From contig JAURQC010000110.1 of assembly GCA_030836325.1 (NCBI GenBank), forward strand, positions 1-36,147: a stretch of DNA of 36,147 nt. The letters are read 5' to 3'. This DNA is from Candidatus Nanopelagicales bacterium (lineage in GTDB: Bacteria > Actinomycetota > Actinomycetes > S36-B12). The translations under genes and the position numbers were made by a program. The notes beneath the pieces are model-generated. The model saw only the letters and a list, made by a program, of their open reading frames with translations. It was not told where the DNA came from and searched no databases. The first letter of the stretch is position 1. Each line of letters begins with the position of its first letter. Below, piece by piece: positions 24,563 through 32,089 of the stretch.

Positions 24563-25546
24563 ATGGGTTCGATGAGTAAGAAATTCGCGGTCATCCTGGG
24601 TGCTTCGGCGCTCGCGCTGGCCGCATGTTCGAGTGACTCCGGTGATTCCGCCGATAGTGACTCAGGCGAGAGCGGTGGAGACACCGTCGCTTCGCAGTAC
24701 GACATGAGCGGCATTGATCTGTCCATCGGTTCGAAGGACTTCGACGAGCAGCTCATCCTCGGCCAGATGATGGTCCAGGCCTACGAGGCTGCTGGTGCGA
24801 ATGTCGATGACAAGGTCAACCTCGGTGGAACCGCAGTTGCCCGCGAGGCGCTCCTGTCCGGTGAGATCGACATGTACATGGAGTACAACGGCACCGGCTG
24901 GACCGTGCACCTCGGTCAAGAAGATCCCAGCTTCGATTCCGACGAGTTGACCTCTGGCGTGCGTGAGATGGACGCGGCTGAGAACAACATCGCGTGGATT
25001 GGGCAGTCGCCGTTCAACAACACCTACGGCTTTGCGTCGAGCCCAGCCGCGACCGAAGCCAACGGCGGCCCGTTCAGCCTCCAGACGATGATGGAGTACG
25101 TCCGCGATAACCCGGATGCCGTCGTCTGTATGGAGTCTGAGTTCCCCGATCGCCCCGACGGCCTCATCCTCACCGAGACCGCGACCGGAATCGAGCTCCC
25201 GGATGCTCAGCAGAACATCCTGGACACCGGTGTGATCTACACGGAGACCGCGAACGACAACTGTGATTTCGGCGAGGTCTTCACCACCGACGGTCGTATT
25301 CCGGCTCTCGGCCTCACCTTGGTCGAGGACCCGGGTGTGAACATCCTCTACAACGTCTCGGCGACCATTCGCCAGGAGACCTACGACGAGGATCCGGCCG
25401 CGTTCGATGGCATCACTGAGGCCATCCTCGCTCCGCTGGACAACATCAAGATGGCCGAGCTGAACGCTCGCGTGTCGGCGGAAGGTGAGGAGCCCGCAGC
25501 AGTTGCTCGCGACTACCTCATCGAGCAGGGCATCATCGCTGGCTAG
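24563..25546 (+). CDS. quaternary-amine ABC transporter binding lipoprotein (OpuC/OsmX type)
   Basis: A 327-residue lipoprotein. The signal peptide ends in the lipobox LAAC at Cys21-22, followed by a serine/aspartate-rich linker to about residue 48. The mature part begins IDLSIGSKDFDEQLILGQMM, the typical start of OpuAC/ProX-like binding proteins of the OpuC/OsmX branch, and continues LGGTAVAREALLSGEIDMYMEYNGT (split here between helices). ATG 24563 and 24572 are both possible starts. It captures compatible solutes such as betaine or choline outside the membrane. It is first in the operon and separated from the permease gene by a strong hairpin, a common way to make more binding protein than membrane parts. 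Confidence 0.92.
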   Translation: MGSMSKKFAVILGASALALAACSSDSGDSADSDSGESGGDTVASQYDMSGIDLSIGSKDFDEQLILGQMMVQAYEAAGANVDDKVNLGGTAVAREALLSGEIDMYMEYNGTGWTVHLGQEDPSFDSDELTSGVREMDAAENNIAWIGQSPFNNTYGFASSPAATEANGGPFSLQTMMEYVRDNPDAVVCMESEFPDRPDGLILTETATGIELPDAQQNILDTGVIYTETANDNCDFGEVFTTDGRIPALGLTLVEDPGVNILYNVSATIRQETYDEDPAAFDGITEAILAPLDNIKMAELNARVSAEGEEPAAVARDYLIEQGIIAG

Positions 25547-25552
25547 CGACGG

Positions 25553-25582
25553 AGAGGGCGGGGGCTTCGGTCCCCGCCCTCT
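25553..25582 (+). terminator. UUCG-capped hairpin between binding-protein and permease genes
   Basis: AGAGGGCGGGG pairs with CCCCGCCCTCT over 11 bp, extended inward by a G-T and a C-G pair that close a TTCG tetraloop, and followed by TTGT. It is very stable and lies right after the binding-protein stop, so it likely causes partial termination or 3' end protection. Confidence 0.75.
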
Positions 25583-25624
25583 TGTCAGCCACGTAAGTTC
25601 GCGACCCAAGCGCCAGGAGAGTGT

Positions 25625-26284
25625 GTGGAAGGCATAACCAGCTGGTTCGACTACATGTCGAGCCGGACCGACCTCATCGTTGAAGGCCTGACGCAAACAC
25701 TGACCTATGTCGTAGTCGTCACTCTTGCGGCGGGCATCACTGCGGTAGTTGTCGCCATCCTGACGATGCGGCACACGTTCGCCAAGGAGCTCGCTCTAGC
25801 AGTTTCGTCTGTGTTCCTGACGATCCCATCTTTGGCGCTCTTCACGATTTTCATTCCCATCGTGGGCTTGGGCTTCACGCCTTCATTTATCGCCTTGTAC
25901 CTCTACGCGATCATGCCGATCTTGAGAAACACTTCCACCGGCCTTGATTCGGTCGACTCCAGCGTCCTGGAATCCGCTAAGGGGATGGGCCTGACTCGAT
26001 GGCAGGTTCTTACCAAGGTTCAGCTACCTCTGGCGTGGCCGGTGATGCTCGCGGGTATCCGAGTTTCAGCTCTGTTGACGGTGGGCATTTCCGCCATTGC
26101 AACCCTTGTTGCTGGCGGTGGACTTGGCGACTTCATTAAGAGCGGCCTGGCGCGCCTGCCGCTACCCAATTCCCTGGAAGCGATCTGGACCGGCGTCATC
26201 TTGTCGTTGGCCCTGGCTTTCGTCATCGATTCACTACTTCGCGGCGTAGGCCGCTTCACCACACCACGGACCAAGAAAGCCTGA
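25625..26284 (+). CDS. ABC transporter permease of the quaternary-amine importer (first subunit)
   Basis: A 219-residue membrane protein with about six hydrophobic segments, of the OpuBB/OpuBD kind. The cytoplasmic EAA loop that contacts the ATPase is visible as LESAKGMGLTRWQVLTKVQL, and SAIATLVAGGGLGDFI is the conserved block that follows. GTG 25625 has AGGAG five bases upstream. The neighbouring ATPase gene starts 11 nt after its stop. It pairs with the second permease at 27429-28211 to form a heterodimeric channel. Confidence 0.93.
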   Translation: MEGITSWFDYMSSRTDLIVEGLTQTLTYVVVVTLAAGITAVVVAILTMRHTFAKELALAVSSVFLTIPSLALFTIFIPIVGLGFTPSFIALYLYAIMPILRNTSTGLDSVDSSVLESAKGMGLTRWQVLTKVQLPLAWPVMLAGIRVSALLTVGISAIATLVAGGGLGDFIKSGLARLPLPNSLEAIWTGVILSLALAFVIDSLLRGVGRFTTPRTKKA

Positions 26285-26295
26285 CGGGAGATCTA

Positions 26296-27432
26296 GTGAG
26301 CGTCGAACCACTCATCAAGCTCGAGCACGTAACCAAGGCGTATCCGGGTGTCGAGGAGCCTGCCGTCAAGGACCTCAACCTAGCGGTCAATCCTGGGGAG
26401 ATCCTGGTCCTCGTCGGCCCCTCCGGCTGCGGCAAGAGCACCACGCTTCGTCTTATCAATCGGATGATCGAGCCCACATCGGGGCGGATCATCTATGAGG
26501 GTGAGGACGTCACGAAGGGTGATCCCAACGAGTTGCGCCGCCGCATGGGCTACGTCATCCAGCAGATCGGTCTCTTCCCGCATCGGACCATCGCCGAGAA
26601 CATCGCCACGGTCCCCAAGTTGCTGAAGTGGCCGAAGGACAAGATCAAGGCCCGAGTCGATGAGCTCCTCGAGGTCGTCTCGATGGATCCCAGCATCTAC
26701 CGTGATCGCTACCCCTCTGAGCTCTCTGGTGGTCAGGCGCAGCGCGTGGGTGTGGCGCGTGCGCTCGGCGCCGACCCGGATGTTCTTCTTATGGATGAGC
26801 CCTTCGGCGCCATTGATCCCATTACCCGCGATCGCCTGCAAAACGAGTTCCTACGTTTGCAGGGCGAGTTGAAGAAGACGATCGTCTTCGTCACCCATGA
26901 CATTGACGAGGCGGTCAAGATGGGTGACCGAATTGCCATCCTTCGCGAGCAGAGCGAAATCGCTCAACTCGATACACCCGAACATATTTTGACCGATCCG
27001 GCTGACGAATTCGTGGAGAACTTCCTTGGCTCCGGCGCCATCTTGAAGACGTTAACCCTTCGTAGGGTCAAGGACATCGAACTATCTCCGTTGGTGACAC
27101 TGAAGGAGCCGTTCCAGCGAGATCAAGCGCTGAACATGATGAACGAGGCCAATACCAACGTTGCGGTTCTGTTAGATCGCAACGATCACCCGACACGTTG
27201 GATCGACGAGCGCGCACTCAATCGATCTTCGGCCTTGGATAAGGCGGGTCGCCCCATCTCGGTTCAACTGCAGCCGGAGGACACCCTCCAGGACGCTCTC
27301 TCCGCGATGCTCACCACCGCTGCCGGTATGGCCGTCGTGGTTGATGCACGCGGCAACTACCTAGGCGGGTGCACAGTTGAGAGTCTCGCGCAACTCCTCA
27401 TCCAGACCGGTGCGGAGAACTCTCAGTCGTGA
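26296..27432 (+). CDS. ATP-binding subunit of the quaternary-amine importer, with CBS domains
   Basis: A 378-residue ABC ATPase. Walker A is GPSGCGKST near residue 39, the Q-loop YVIQQIGLFP, the signature LSGGQAQRVGVARAL, Walker B VLLMDEPFGAID and the switch histidine in FVTHDIDEA. From about residue 255 two CBS domains follow (SPLVTLKEPFQRDQALNMM and PEDTLQDALSAMLTTA), which in OpuA/OpuC-type ATPases sense ionic strength or cyclic di-AMP. Start GTG 26296 has GGGAG nearby. The gene overlaps the next permease gene by four bases (GTGA). Confidence 0.95.
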   Translation: MSVEPLIKLEHVTKAYPGVEEPAVKDLNLAVNPGEILVLVGPSGCGKSTTLRLINRMIEPTSGRIIYEGEDVTKGDPNELRRRMGYVIQQIGLFPHRTIAENIATVPKLLKWPKDKIKARVDELLEVVSMDPSIYRDRYPSELSGGQAQRVGVARALGADPDVLLMDEPFGAIDPITRDRLQNEFLRLQGELKKTIVFVTHDIDEAVKMGDRIAILREQSEIAQLDTPEHILTDPADEFVENFLGSGAILKTLTLRRVKDIELSPLVTLKEPFQRDQALNMMNEANTNVAVLLDRNDHPTRWIDERALNRSSALDKAGRPISVQLQPEDTLQDALSAMLTTAAGMAVVVDARGNYLGGCTVESLAQLLIQTGAENSQS

Positions 27433-28211
27433 GTACTGCCGTAGCGCTGACCGCTGAGGACGCGGAGGCCAAACCGAGTCGTCGGTGGAGGTCGGACTCG
27501 CTGGATCTGGTGGTCACCCCTGCGCTCTTCTTGATCCTTGCGACCTTGCTGTTCGTCGTATGGAACTACACCGAGTTCGACCAGACAACCACCAAGATCC
27601 TCGAACCTGCGAAGTTGTGGCGGCAGTTCCAAGAACAGTTGTACGTCGCCTTTTGGTCAACGGTTCTTGTTGTGGTGATCGCCGTACCTATCGGCATCGC
27701 CGTCACCCGAGAAGGTGCGCCCAAGATCAAGGACACGCTTGTCAGTGTCCTTGGCCTAGGCCAGGCGCTTCCCGCCTACGGCCTGATCGTGCTCTTCTTC
27801 GTGTGGCTAGGTCAGGGCGCCACGACGGTCATCATCGCGCTTGCCACATTCGCCCTGCTGCCGGTTCTCCGCAACACCATCGTCGGTCTAGAACAAGTGG
27901 ACGAGGCGGTAATCGAGGCCGGCAAGGGCATGGGTATGACGGGCTTCCAGCGACTTTTCAAGATTGAACTCCCGCTGTCGGTTCCCGTCATCATGGCCGG
28001 TATCCGAACGGCAACTGTCATCAACGTCGGCATGGCGGCCTTGGCCTTCCTCATCGGTGGTGGTGGCCTCGGCGAGACCATCAACGCCGGGCTGAAGCTC
28101 AACCGCCCAACGGCGATCTTCGTCGGTGCTGTTCTCGTAGCCCTCGTGGCGCTGGCCTTTGATTTCATCGGCGGCCTGGCCCAGCGGTATCTGCGTCCAA
28201 AGGGCGTCTAA
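27429..28211 (+). CDS. ABC transporter permease of the quaternary-amine importer (second subunit)
   Basis: A 260-residue membrane protein, longer at the N-terminus than the first permease (a cytoplasmic stretch EDAEAKPSRRWRSD and an extra helix). The EAA loop is EAGKGMGMTGFQRLFKIEL, followed by MAALAFLIGGGGLGETI. It starts at GTG 27429, overlapping the ATPase stop by four bases, and closes the operon binding protein, permease, ATPase, permease. Together they make an osmoprotectant importer. Confidence 0.93.
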   Translation: MSTAVALTAEDAEAKPSRRWRSDSLDLVVTPALFLILATLLFVVWNYTEFDQTTTKILEPAKLWRQFQEQLYVAFWSTVLVVVIAVPIGIAVTREGAPKIKDTLVSVLGLGQALPAYGLIVLFFVWLGQGATTVIIALATFALLPVLRNTIVGLEQVDEAVIEAGKGMGMTGFQRLFKIELPLSVPVIMAGIRTATVINVGMAALAFLIGGGGLGETINAGLKLNRPTAIFVGAVLVALVALAFDFIGGLAQRYLRPKGV

Positions 28212-28225
28212 CCGTTTTCCGCGAG

Positions 28226-28231
28226 TAGATT
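28226..28231 (+). promoter_or_regulatory. -10 box of a leaderless promoter (DUF202 gene)
   Basis: TAGATT lies exactly six bases before the GTG at 28238, with no Shine-Dalgarno sequence between. This suggests that the DUF202 pair is transcribed separately from the ABC operon that ends 26 nt upstream. Confidence 0.5.
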
Positions 28232-28237
28232 CAATCT

Positions 28238-28585
28238 GTGACCGACGGTCAGCAAAAGTCCTCAGAAGTCGACTATCGCTTCCTGCTCGCGAACGAACGC
28301 ACGTTCCTTGCGTGGATGCGCACATCGCTGGCACTCATCGCCGGTGGTGTGGCTCTCGACCAATTCGTCGTCGTCGCCAATGCCCGTCAATTGGTCACGG
28401 TCCTCGGCGTTTTCGCCATTAGTTTGGGGGCAACCACCGCTGTCTTGGGAATTGTGCAATGGCGACGAGCGGACCGCGCGATGCGTCGCGGAGCTCCGAT
28501 GAATTCTTCGGCAACGGTGATGACTCTCGGCGCCGTCCTTGCGGTCTTTGCACTCGCCATAGCCTTACTCCTGGGCCTCGGCTGA
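28238..28585 (+). CDS. DUF202 (YidH-like) membrane protein
   Basis: A 115-residue protein with three transmembrane helices and the family motif LLANERTFLAWMRTSLALIAGGVAL near the N-terminus (split: LANERTFLAW, then RTSLALIAGG). The second helix pair carries VLGIVQWRRADRAM. The N-terminus is short and charged. DUF202 proteins (YidH/YidG in E. coli, VTC-domain associates in eukaryotes) have no settled function. The start is GTG 28238, with TAGATT six bases before it. Confidence 0.88.
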   Translation: MTDGQQKSSEVDYRFLLANERTFLAWMRTSLALIAGGVALDQFVVVANARQLVTVLGVFAISLGATTAVLGIVQWRRADRAMRRGAPMNSSATVMTLGAVLAVFALAIALLLGLG

Positions 28586-28596
28586 CGCCCTCAGTC

Positions 28597-28890
28597 ATGA
28601 GCCACTCTGTATTCGATGATCCTGCTGGCCGGACTCGATTCGCCTGGACCAGAACCCTGCTGGTTACCTTCGTCGTCTCCTTATTCGTGGAACGACTGGT
28701 CTTCGCGGGCTCACCCGGGAGTTTGGTGGTGCTGGCGATTCCCGGGGCGACAGTTGCCATGGCCACCTTGATCCGATCGCGCGAGCTTCGCAATGACGCT
28801 GGGGGCTTCGGCTGGGCTGTTCCTGCAGCGGTTATTTGCTCCGTACTCTTCGTGGCTACTGTGGCGCTTGTAGGTGTTGCGTCCTCTTAG
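28597..28890 (+). CDS. second DUF202-like membrane protein
   Basis: A 97-residue protein with three hydrophobic helices and the shortened DUF202 motif AGRTRFAWTRTLLV near the N-terminus, 11 nt after the first DUF202 gene. This matches the yidH-yidG pair order. It starts at ATG 28597 (MSHSVFDDP). No strong ribosome binding site is visible. The helix after the motif has a less conserved arginine pattern than in the first copy. Its last 35 nt overlap the end of the convergent YrhK-like gene. Function unknown. Confidence 0.72.
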   Translation: MSHSVFDDPAGRTRFAWTRTLLVTFVVSLFVERLVFAGSPGSLVVLAIPGATVAMATLIRSRELRNDAGGFGWAVPAAVICSVLFVATVALVGVASS

Positions 28891-29545
28891 GTGGCAGGCC
28901 AGGAATCGACGAGATGAAGAAGAAAATTGCGCCGATGAACGTCCCGACGTTGGCAACTTCCGGATAGATGGACTGGTCCGTCAACGGAACGATGTATGCG
29001 CCAAGCGCCGAGAGTACGAAGAACATCGATCCGATGATGTTCAACATCGCGAGGAAGCGTGCACTCACGCGGTTCTCTTGACGTTGCTGGATCGGGTAAC
29101 TGAGCGTAAAGAACATCGAACTCGCGGTGACGAAGCAGGCAGCACCCACTAGGTCCGGAGCCCAGATGATGCGTTCCTGCTGTGTGACGGATAGTGCATT
29201 GATGAGCGTTCCCGTCATGGAAGTCTGGAACAAGATCGCTCCGAAAGCCTGGACGGCGGCTGCCCTTGAGTTCTTGTTTGCGAAACGACGAACAGCAGTT
29301 GCATCACCACGATCGTTGATCTTCATGCGTCGGCCTTGGACGAACTGAACCGAAGCCCCGATCAAGTACAGACTCGAGCCCACCAGGTAAGTGACATTGA
29401 TGACTGCAATTGGAAACTCAGGAATCAAAGGCAGAGCTGCTCCGGCAGCGAACAGGATGGATCCCACGATGAACGTCATCGCGATCCACCAGCCGGAATC
29501 CTTTGGCGCCCACAAGACGCGCGGTATGAAAAACTGGTGAAGCAT
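28856..29545 (-). CDS. YrhK-like polytopic membrane protein
   Basis: A 229-residue protein with about six hydrophobic segments and short loops, resembling the YrhK domain family (PF14145): repeated segments such as VGSILFAAGAAL, YLVGSSLYLIGASVQ and IIGSMFFVLSALGAY show the GS-x-L/F-F-x2-GA repeat pattern. Function unknown. ATG 29545 is the start; TAGGCT lies seven bases upstream on the minus strand. The coding end overlaps the second DUF202 gene by 35 nt. The first 30 residues (MLHQFFIPRVLWAPKDSGWW) are distinctive. The family name is a moderate-confidence call. Confidence 0.55.
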   Translation of the reverse strand: MLHQFFIPRVLWAPKDSGWWIAMTFIVGSILFAAGAALPLIPEFPIAVINVTYLVGSSLYLIGASVQFVQGRRMKINDRGDATAVRRFANKNSRAAAVQAFGAILFQTSMTGTLINALSVTQQERIIWAPDLVGAACFVTASSMFFTLSYPIQQRQENRVSARFLAMLNIIGSMFFVLSALGAYIVPLTDQSIYPEVANVGTFIGAIFFFISSIPGLPPKRTQHLQAPQ

Positions 29546-29552
29546 CGTTCCG

Positions 29553-29558
29553 AGCCTA
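29553..29558 (-). promoter_or_regulatory. -10-like box before the YrhK-like gene
   Basis: TAGGCT on the minus strand lies seven bases before the ATG at 29545, consistent with a leaderless or near-leaderless transcript. Confidence 0.4.
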
Positions 29559-29596
29559 GAGCAGTCGTGCCAGGGTTAGCTCACAAGGAGGAACCG

Positions 29597-31078
29597 ATGA
29601 GACTTTCCGATTCCAGCGTGGCCGAGGCAGCCGACATGGTGAAGCGCCCGGGCTACCAGCGCAGTTCGCTGTCGCCCGGAATCGCGCACATAGGCGTGGG
29701 CAACTTCCATCGAGCACACCAGGCGCTGGTCATCGATGACCTAGCCGCGGCCGGTCTTGCGTCCGATTGGGGGATTCTGGGCATCGCCATGCTCCCGGGC
29801 GATGAAGCCCTAGCGCGAGGAATGCAGGAGCAAGACGGGCTTTACACGCTGGTCGAAAAGCACTCCGACGGAACATGGGACTACCGGGTCATCGGCAGCA
29901 TCCGCGATGTTGTCTTCGCCCCCGATGATCCTGAGGCAGCGATGCAGGCTCTCTCGGACCCACGGATCCGTATCGTGTCGCTGACCATCACCGAGGGTGG
30001 CTACAACTTCGATCGACTGACAGGGGAGTTCATGCTGGACACCCCGACTGTGGCCGCGGATCTGGCATCGGAGGAACCACCGAGTACTGCGTTCGGACTT
30101 GTCTGTGCGGCGCTGCAGTCACGGCGCGATAGAGGCATTCCGGCGTTCACGGTGATGTCGTGCGACAACATCCAACACAACGGCGACGTTGCAAAAGAGA
30201 TGTTCACGGCTTTCGCTCGTGCAAAGGATCCAGAACTAGCCGAGTGGATCCACGACAATGTCGCTTTTCCAAACTCGATGGTGGATCGCATCACGCCTGT
30301 CACAACAGACGAGGACCGTCGCGTTGTTTCAGTTGCGATTGGCCTCGATGATGAATGTCCAGTCCTGTGCGAACCCTTCTTCCAATGGGTAGTCGAGGAT
30401 AATTTTCCTGCGGGTCGCCCGACCTGGGAGAAAGCCCGCGTCCAGGTCACATCAGACGTCTCTCCCTACGAGAAAATGAAACTGCGGCTCTTGAATGCGA
30501 GTCACCAGGGCCTTGCTTACTTCGCCCACCTCATGGGATTCCACTACGTGCACGACGCCGCTCAAGAGCCACGGATGGCCGACTTTCTTCGGCGCTACAT
30601 GGACCTGGAGGCGACCCCCACGTTGGATCCCGTTACGGGGGTGGACCTTGATGCGTACAAGACCGAATTAATCGAGCGCTTCGCGAACCCCGAGGTCAAG
30701 GACACGGTGGCCCGACTAGCGGCGGAGTCATCCGATCGAATCCCGAAGTGGCTGCTCCCCGTTGTCCGCGAACGCCTGGATCAAGGCGGGGCTGTCGATC
30801 TCTCGGCTGCAATCGTCGCGAGTTGGGCTCGGTACGCCGAGGGAATAGACGAACACGGTTCGCCGATCGATGTTGTTGACCCCCTCAGAGACGAGTTGCT
30901 GCCGATCGCCCAGTCACAGCGGGAAAATCCGCTTGCATTCCTGGAGAACCGTTCCTTGTTCGGCGACCTTGTCGACGACGAGCGTTTCACGATCCCCTAT
31001 TTGGCAGCCCTGGAACATCTTCACAGCGATGGTGCGAAAGCCACCTTGGAGTGGATACTGCATTCATGCAGCGAGTGA
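29597..31078 (+). CDS. mannitol 2-dehydrogenase family protein
   Basis: A 493-residue long-chain polyol dehydrogenase. It starts MRLSDSSVAEAAD at ATG 29597, eight bases after AAGGAGG. The N-terminal NAD-binding fold is GIAHIGVGNFHRAHQA near residue 28, and the catalytic Lys295, Asn300 and His303 in KLRLLNASHQ match the positions in the Pseudomonas fluorescens enzyme. It oxidises D-mannitol to fructose, or a related sugar alcohol or aldonate. Its end overlaps a zinc dehydrogenase gene by up to 13 nt, implying a two-step polyol or sugar-acid pathway. No kinase or transporter gene lies adjacent. Precise substrate uncertain; fructuronate reductase-like enzymes are shorter of this type of fit. Confidence 0.9.
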   Translation: MRLSDSSVAEAADMVKRPGYQRSSLSPGIAHIGVGNFHRAHQALVIDDLAAAGLASDWGILGIAMLPGDEALARGMQEQDGLYTLVEKHSDGTWDYRVIGSIRDVVFAPDDPEAAMQALSDPRIRIVSLTITEGGYNFDRLTGEFMLDTPTVAADLASEEPPSTAFGLVCAALQSRRDRGIPAFTVMSCDNIQHNGDVAKEMFTAFARAKDPELAEWIHDNVAFPNSMVDRITPVTTDEDRRVVSVAIGLDDECPVLCEPFFQWVVEDNFPAGRPTWEKARVQVTSDVSPYEKMKLRLLNASHQGLAYFAHLMGFHYVHDAAQEPRMADFLRRYMDLEATPTLDPVTGVDLDAYKTELIERFANPEVKDTVARLAAESSDRIPKWLLPVVRERLDQGGAVDLSAAIVASWARYAEGIDEHGSPIDVVDPLRDELLPIAQSQRENPLAFLENRSLFGDLVDDERFTIPYLAALEHLHSDGAKATLEWILHSCSE

Positions 31079-32064
31079 GTGTTCTTAATCCAGACCTGAG
31101 CCTGTCCCTGACTGAGCGTCCCGTCCCCGAGCCGGGTCCAGGGGAGGTGCTCATCCAGGTCAAGGCCGTCGGCGTATGCGGCAGCGATATCCACTACTTC
31201 GAGCACGGACGGATCGCTGACTTTGTAGTCGAGGGTCCCCTGGTCCTCGGTCACGAAGCCTCGGGCGTGGTGGCCGGTCTTGGCGAGGGTGTCGAAGACG
31301 TCACGGTGGGAACCACGGTGGCGATGGAACCGGGAGTGCCGTGCGGTCGGTGCCACGAATGCCGTCTTGGTCGCTACAACCTGTGCCCAGATGTCGAATT
31401 CTTCGCGACCCCGCCGATCGATGGTGCCTTCTGTGAATACGTGGTGCTTCCACGGGATTTTGTACATCCGGTTCCCGATCACGTCTCATTCGATGCTGCA
31501 GCTTTGCTGGAACCGCTCTCCGTGGGTGTATGGGCATGCCAGAAAGCGGAGGTGTCACTCGGCACTCGAGTTCTCATCACCGGCTGCGGACCGATCGGTG
31601 CTGTCTGCGCGCTCGTGGCGCGAGCGCGCGGTGCAGAGGTCGTGGCCGTCACGGACATCAATCCCGATCGGCGGGCCCAGCTCGAGCGACTCGGGTTCGT
31701 GACGCTGGATCCGACAACTGGTCCGCTACCCGAAGCCGACGTTCTCCTCGAATGTAGTGGTGCCGCGCCGGCTATCGATCAAGGAATACGTTCGCTGGCG
31801 CCAGCAGCTACTGCTGTTCTCATCGGCATGGCTCCGACGGACACCGTCGAAATTCCGGTTGGCGCCATCCAGGGCAAAGAAATCTGGCTTACCGGGACAT
31901 TCCGATACGCCAATACATACCCCAGTGCAGTCGAACTTGTTGCCTCAGGACGGGTAGATCTCGACGCAATCGTCAGCGCGAGTTATTCCCTTGAGGAAGT
32001 TGAGCAGGCGCTCACGCACGCAAAACGCCACCCGGCGGATATGAAAGTAATGGTGCATCCGTAG
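31066..32064 (+). CDS. zinc-dependent polyol dehydrogenase (sorbitol/xylitol dehydrogenase type)
   Basis: A 332-residue medium-chain dehydrogenase. The catalytic zinc ligands are Cys38 in GVCGSD and His63/Glu64 in LGHEASG; the structural zinc uses Cys93, Cys96, Cys99 and Cys107 in CGRCHECRLGRYNLC. The nucleotide fold GCGPIGAVCALVARARGA is followed by TDINPDRRAQLER, where the Asp suggests NAD over NADP. The GRIADFV insertion is typical of sorbitol dehydrogenases. ATG 31066 overlaps the mannitol dehydrogenase gene by 13 nt; the GTG at 31075 would overlap by four (GTGA) and is equally plausible. Confidence 0.9.
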   Translation: MQRVSVLNPDLSLSLTERPVPEPGPGEVLIQVKAVGVCGSDIHYFEHGRIADFVVEGPLVLGHEASGVVAGLGEGVEDVTVGTTVAMEPGVPCGRCHECRLGRYNLCPDVEFFATPPIDGAFCEYVVLPRDFVHPVPDHVSFDAAALLEPLSVGVWACQKAEVSLGTRVLITGCGPIGAVCALVARARGAEVVAVTDINPDRRAQLERLGFVTLDPTTGPLPEADVLLECSGAAPAIDQGIRSLAPAATAVLIGMAPTDTVEIPVGAIQGKEIWLTGTFRYANTYPSAVELVASGRVDLDAIVSASYSLEEVEQALTHAKRHPADMKVMVHP

Positions 32065-32089
32065 TCGTGCTGGGTAGGGGCTGGCAATA

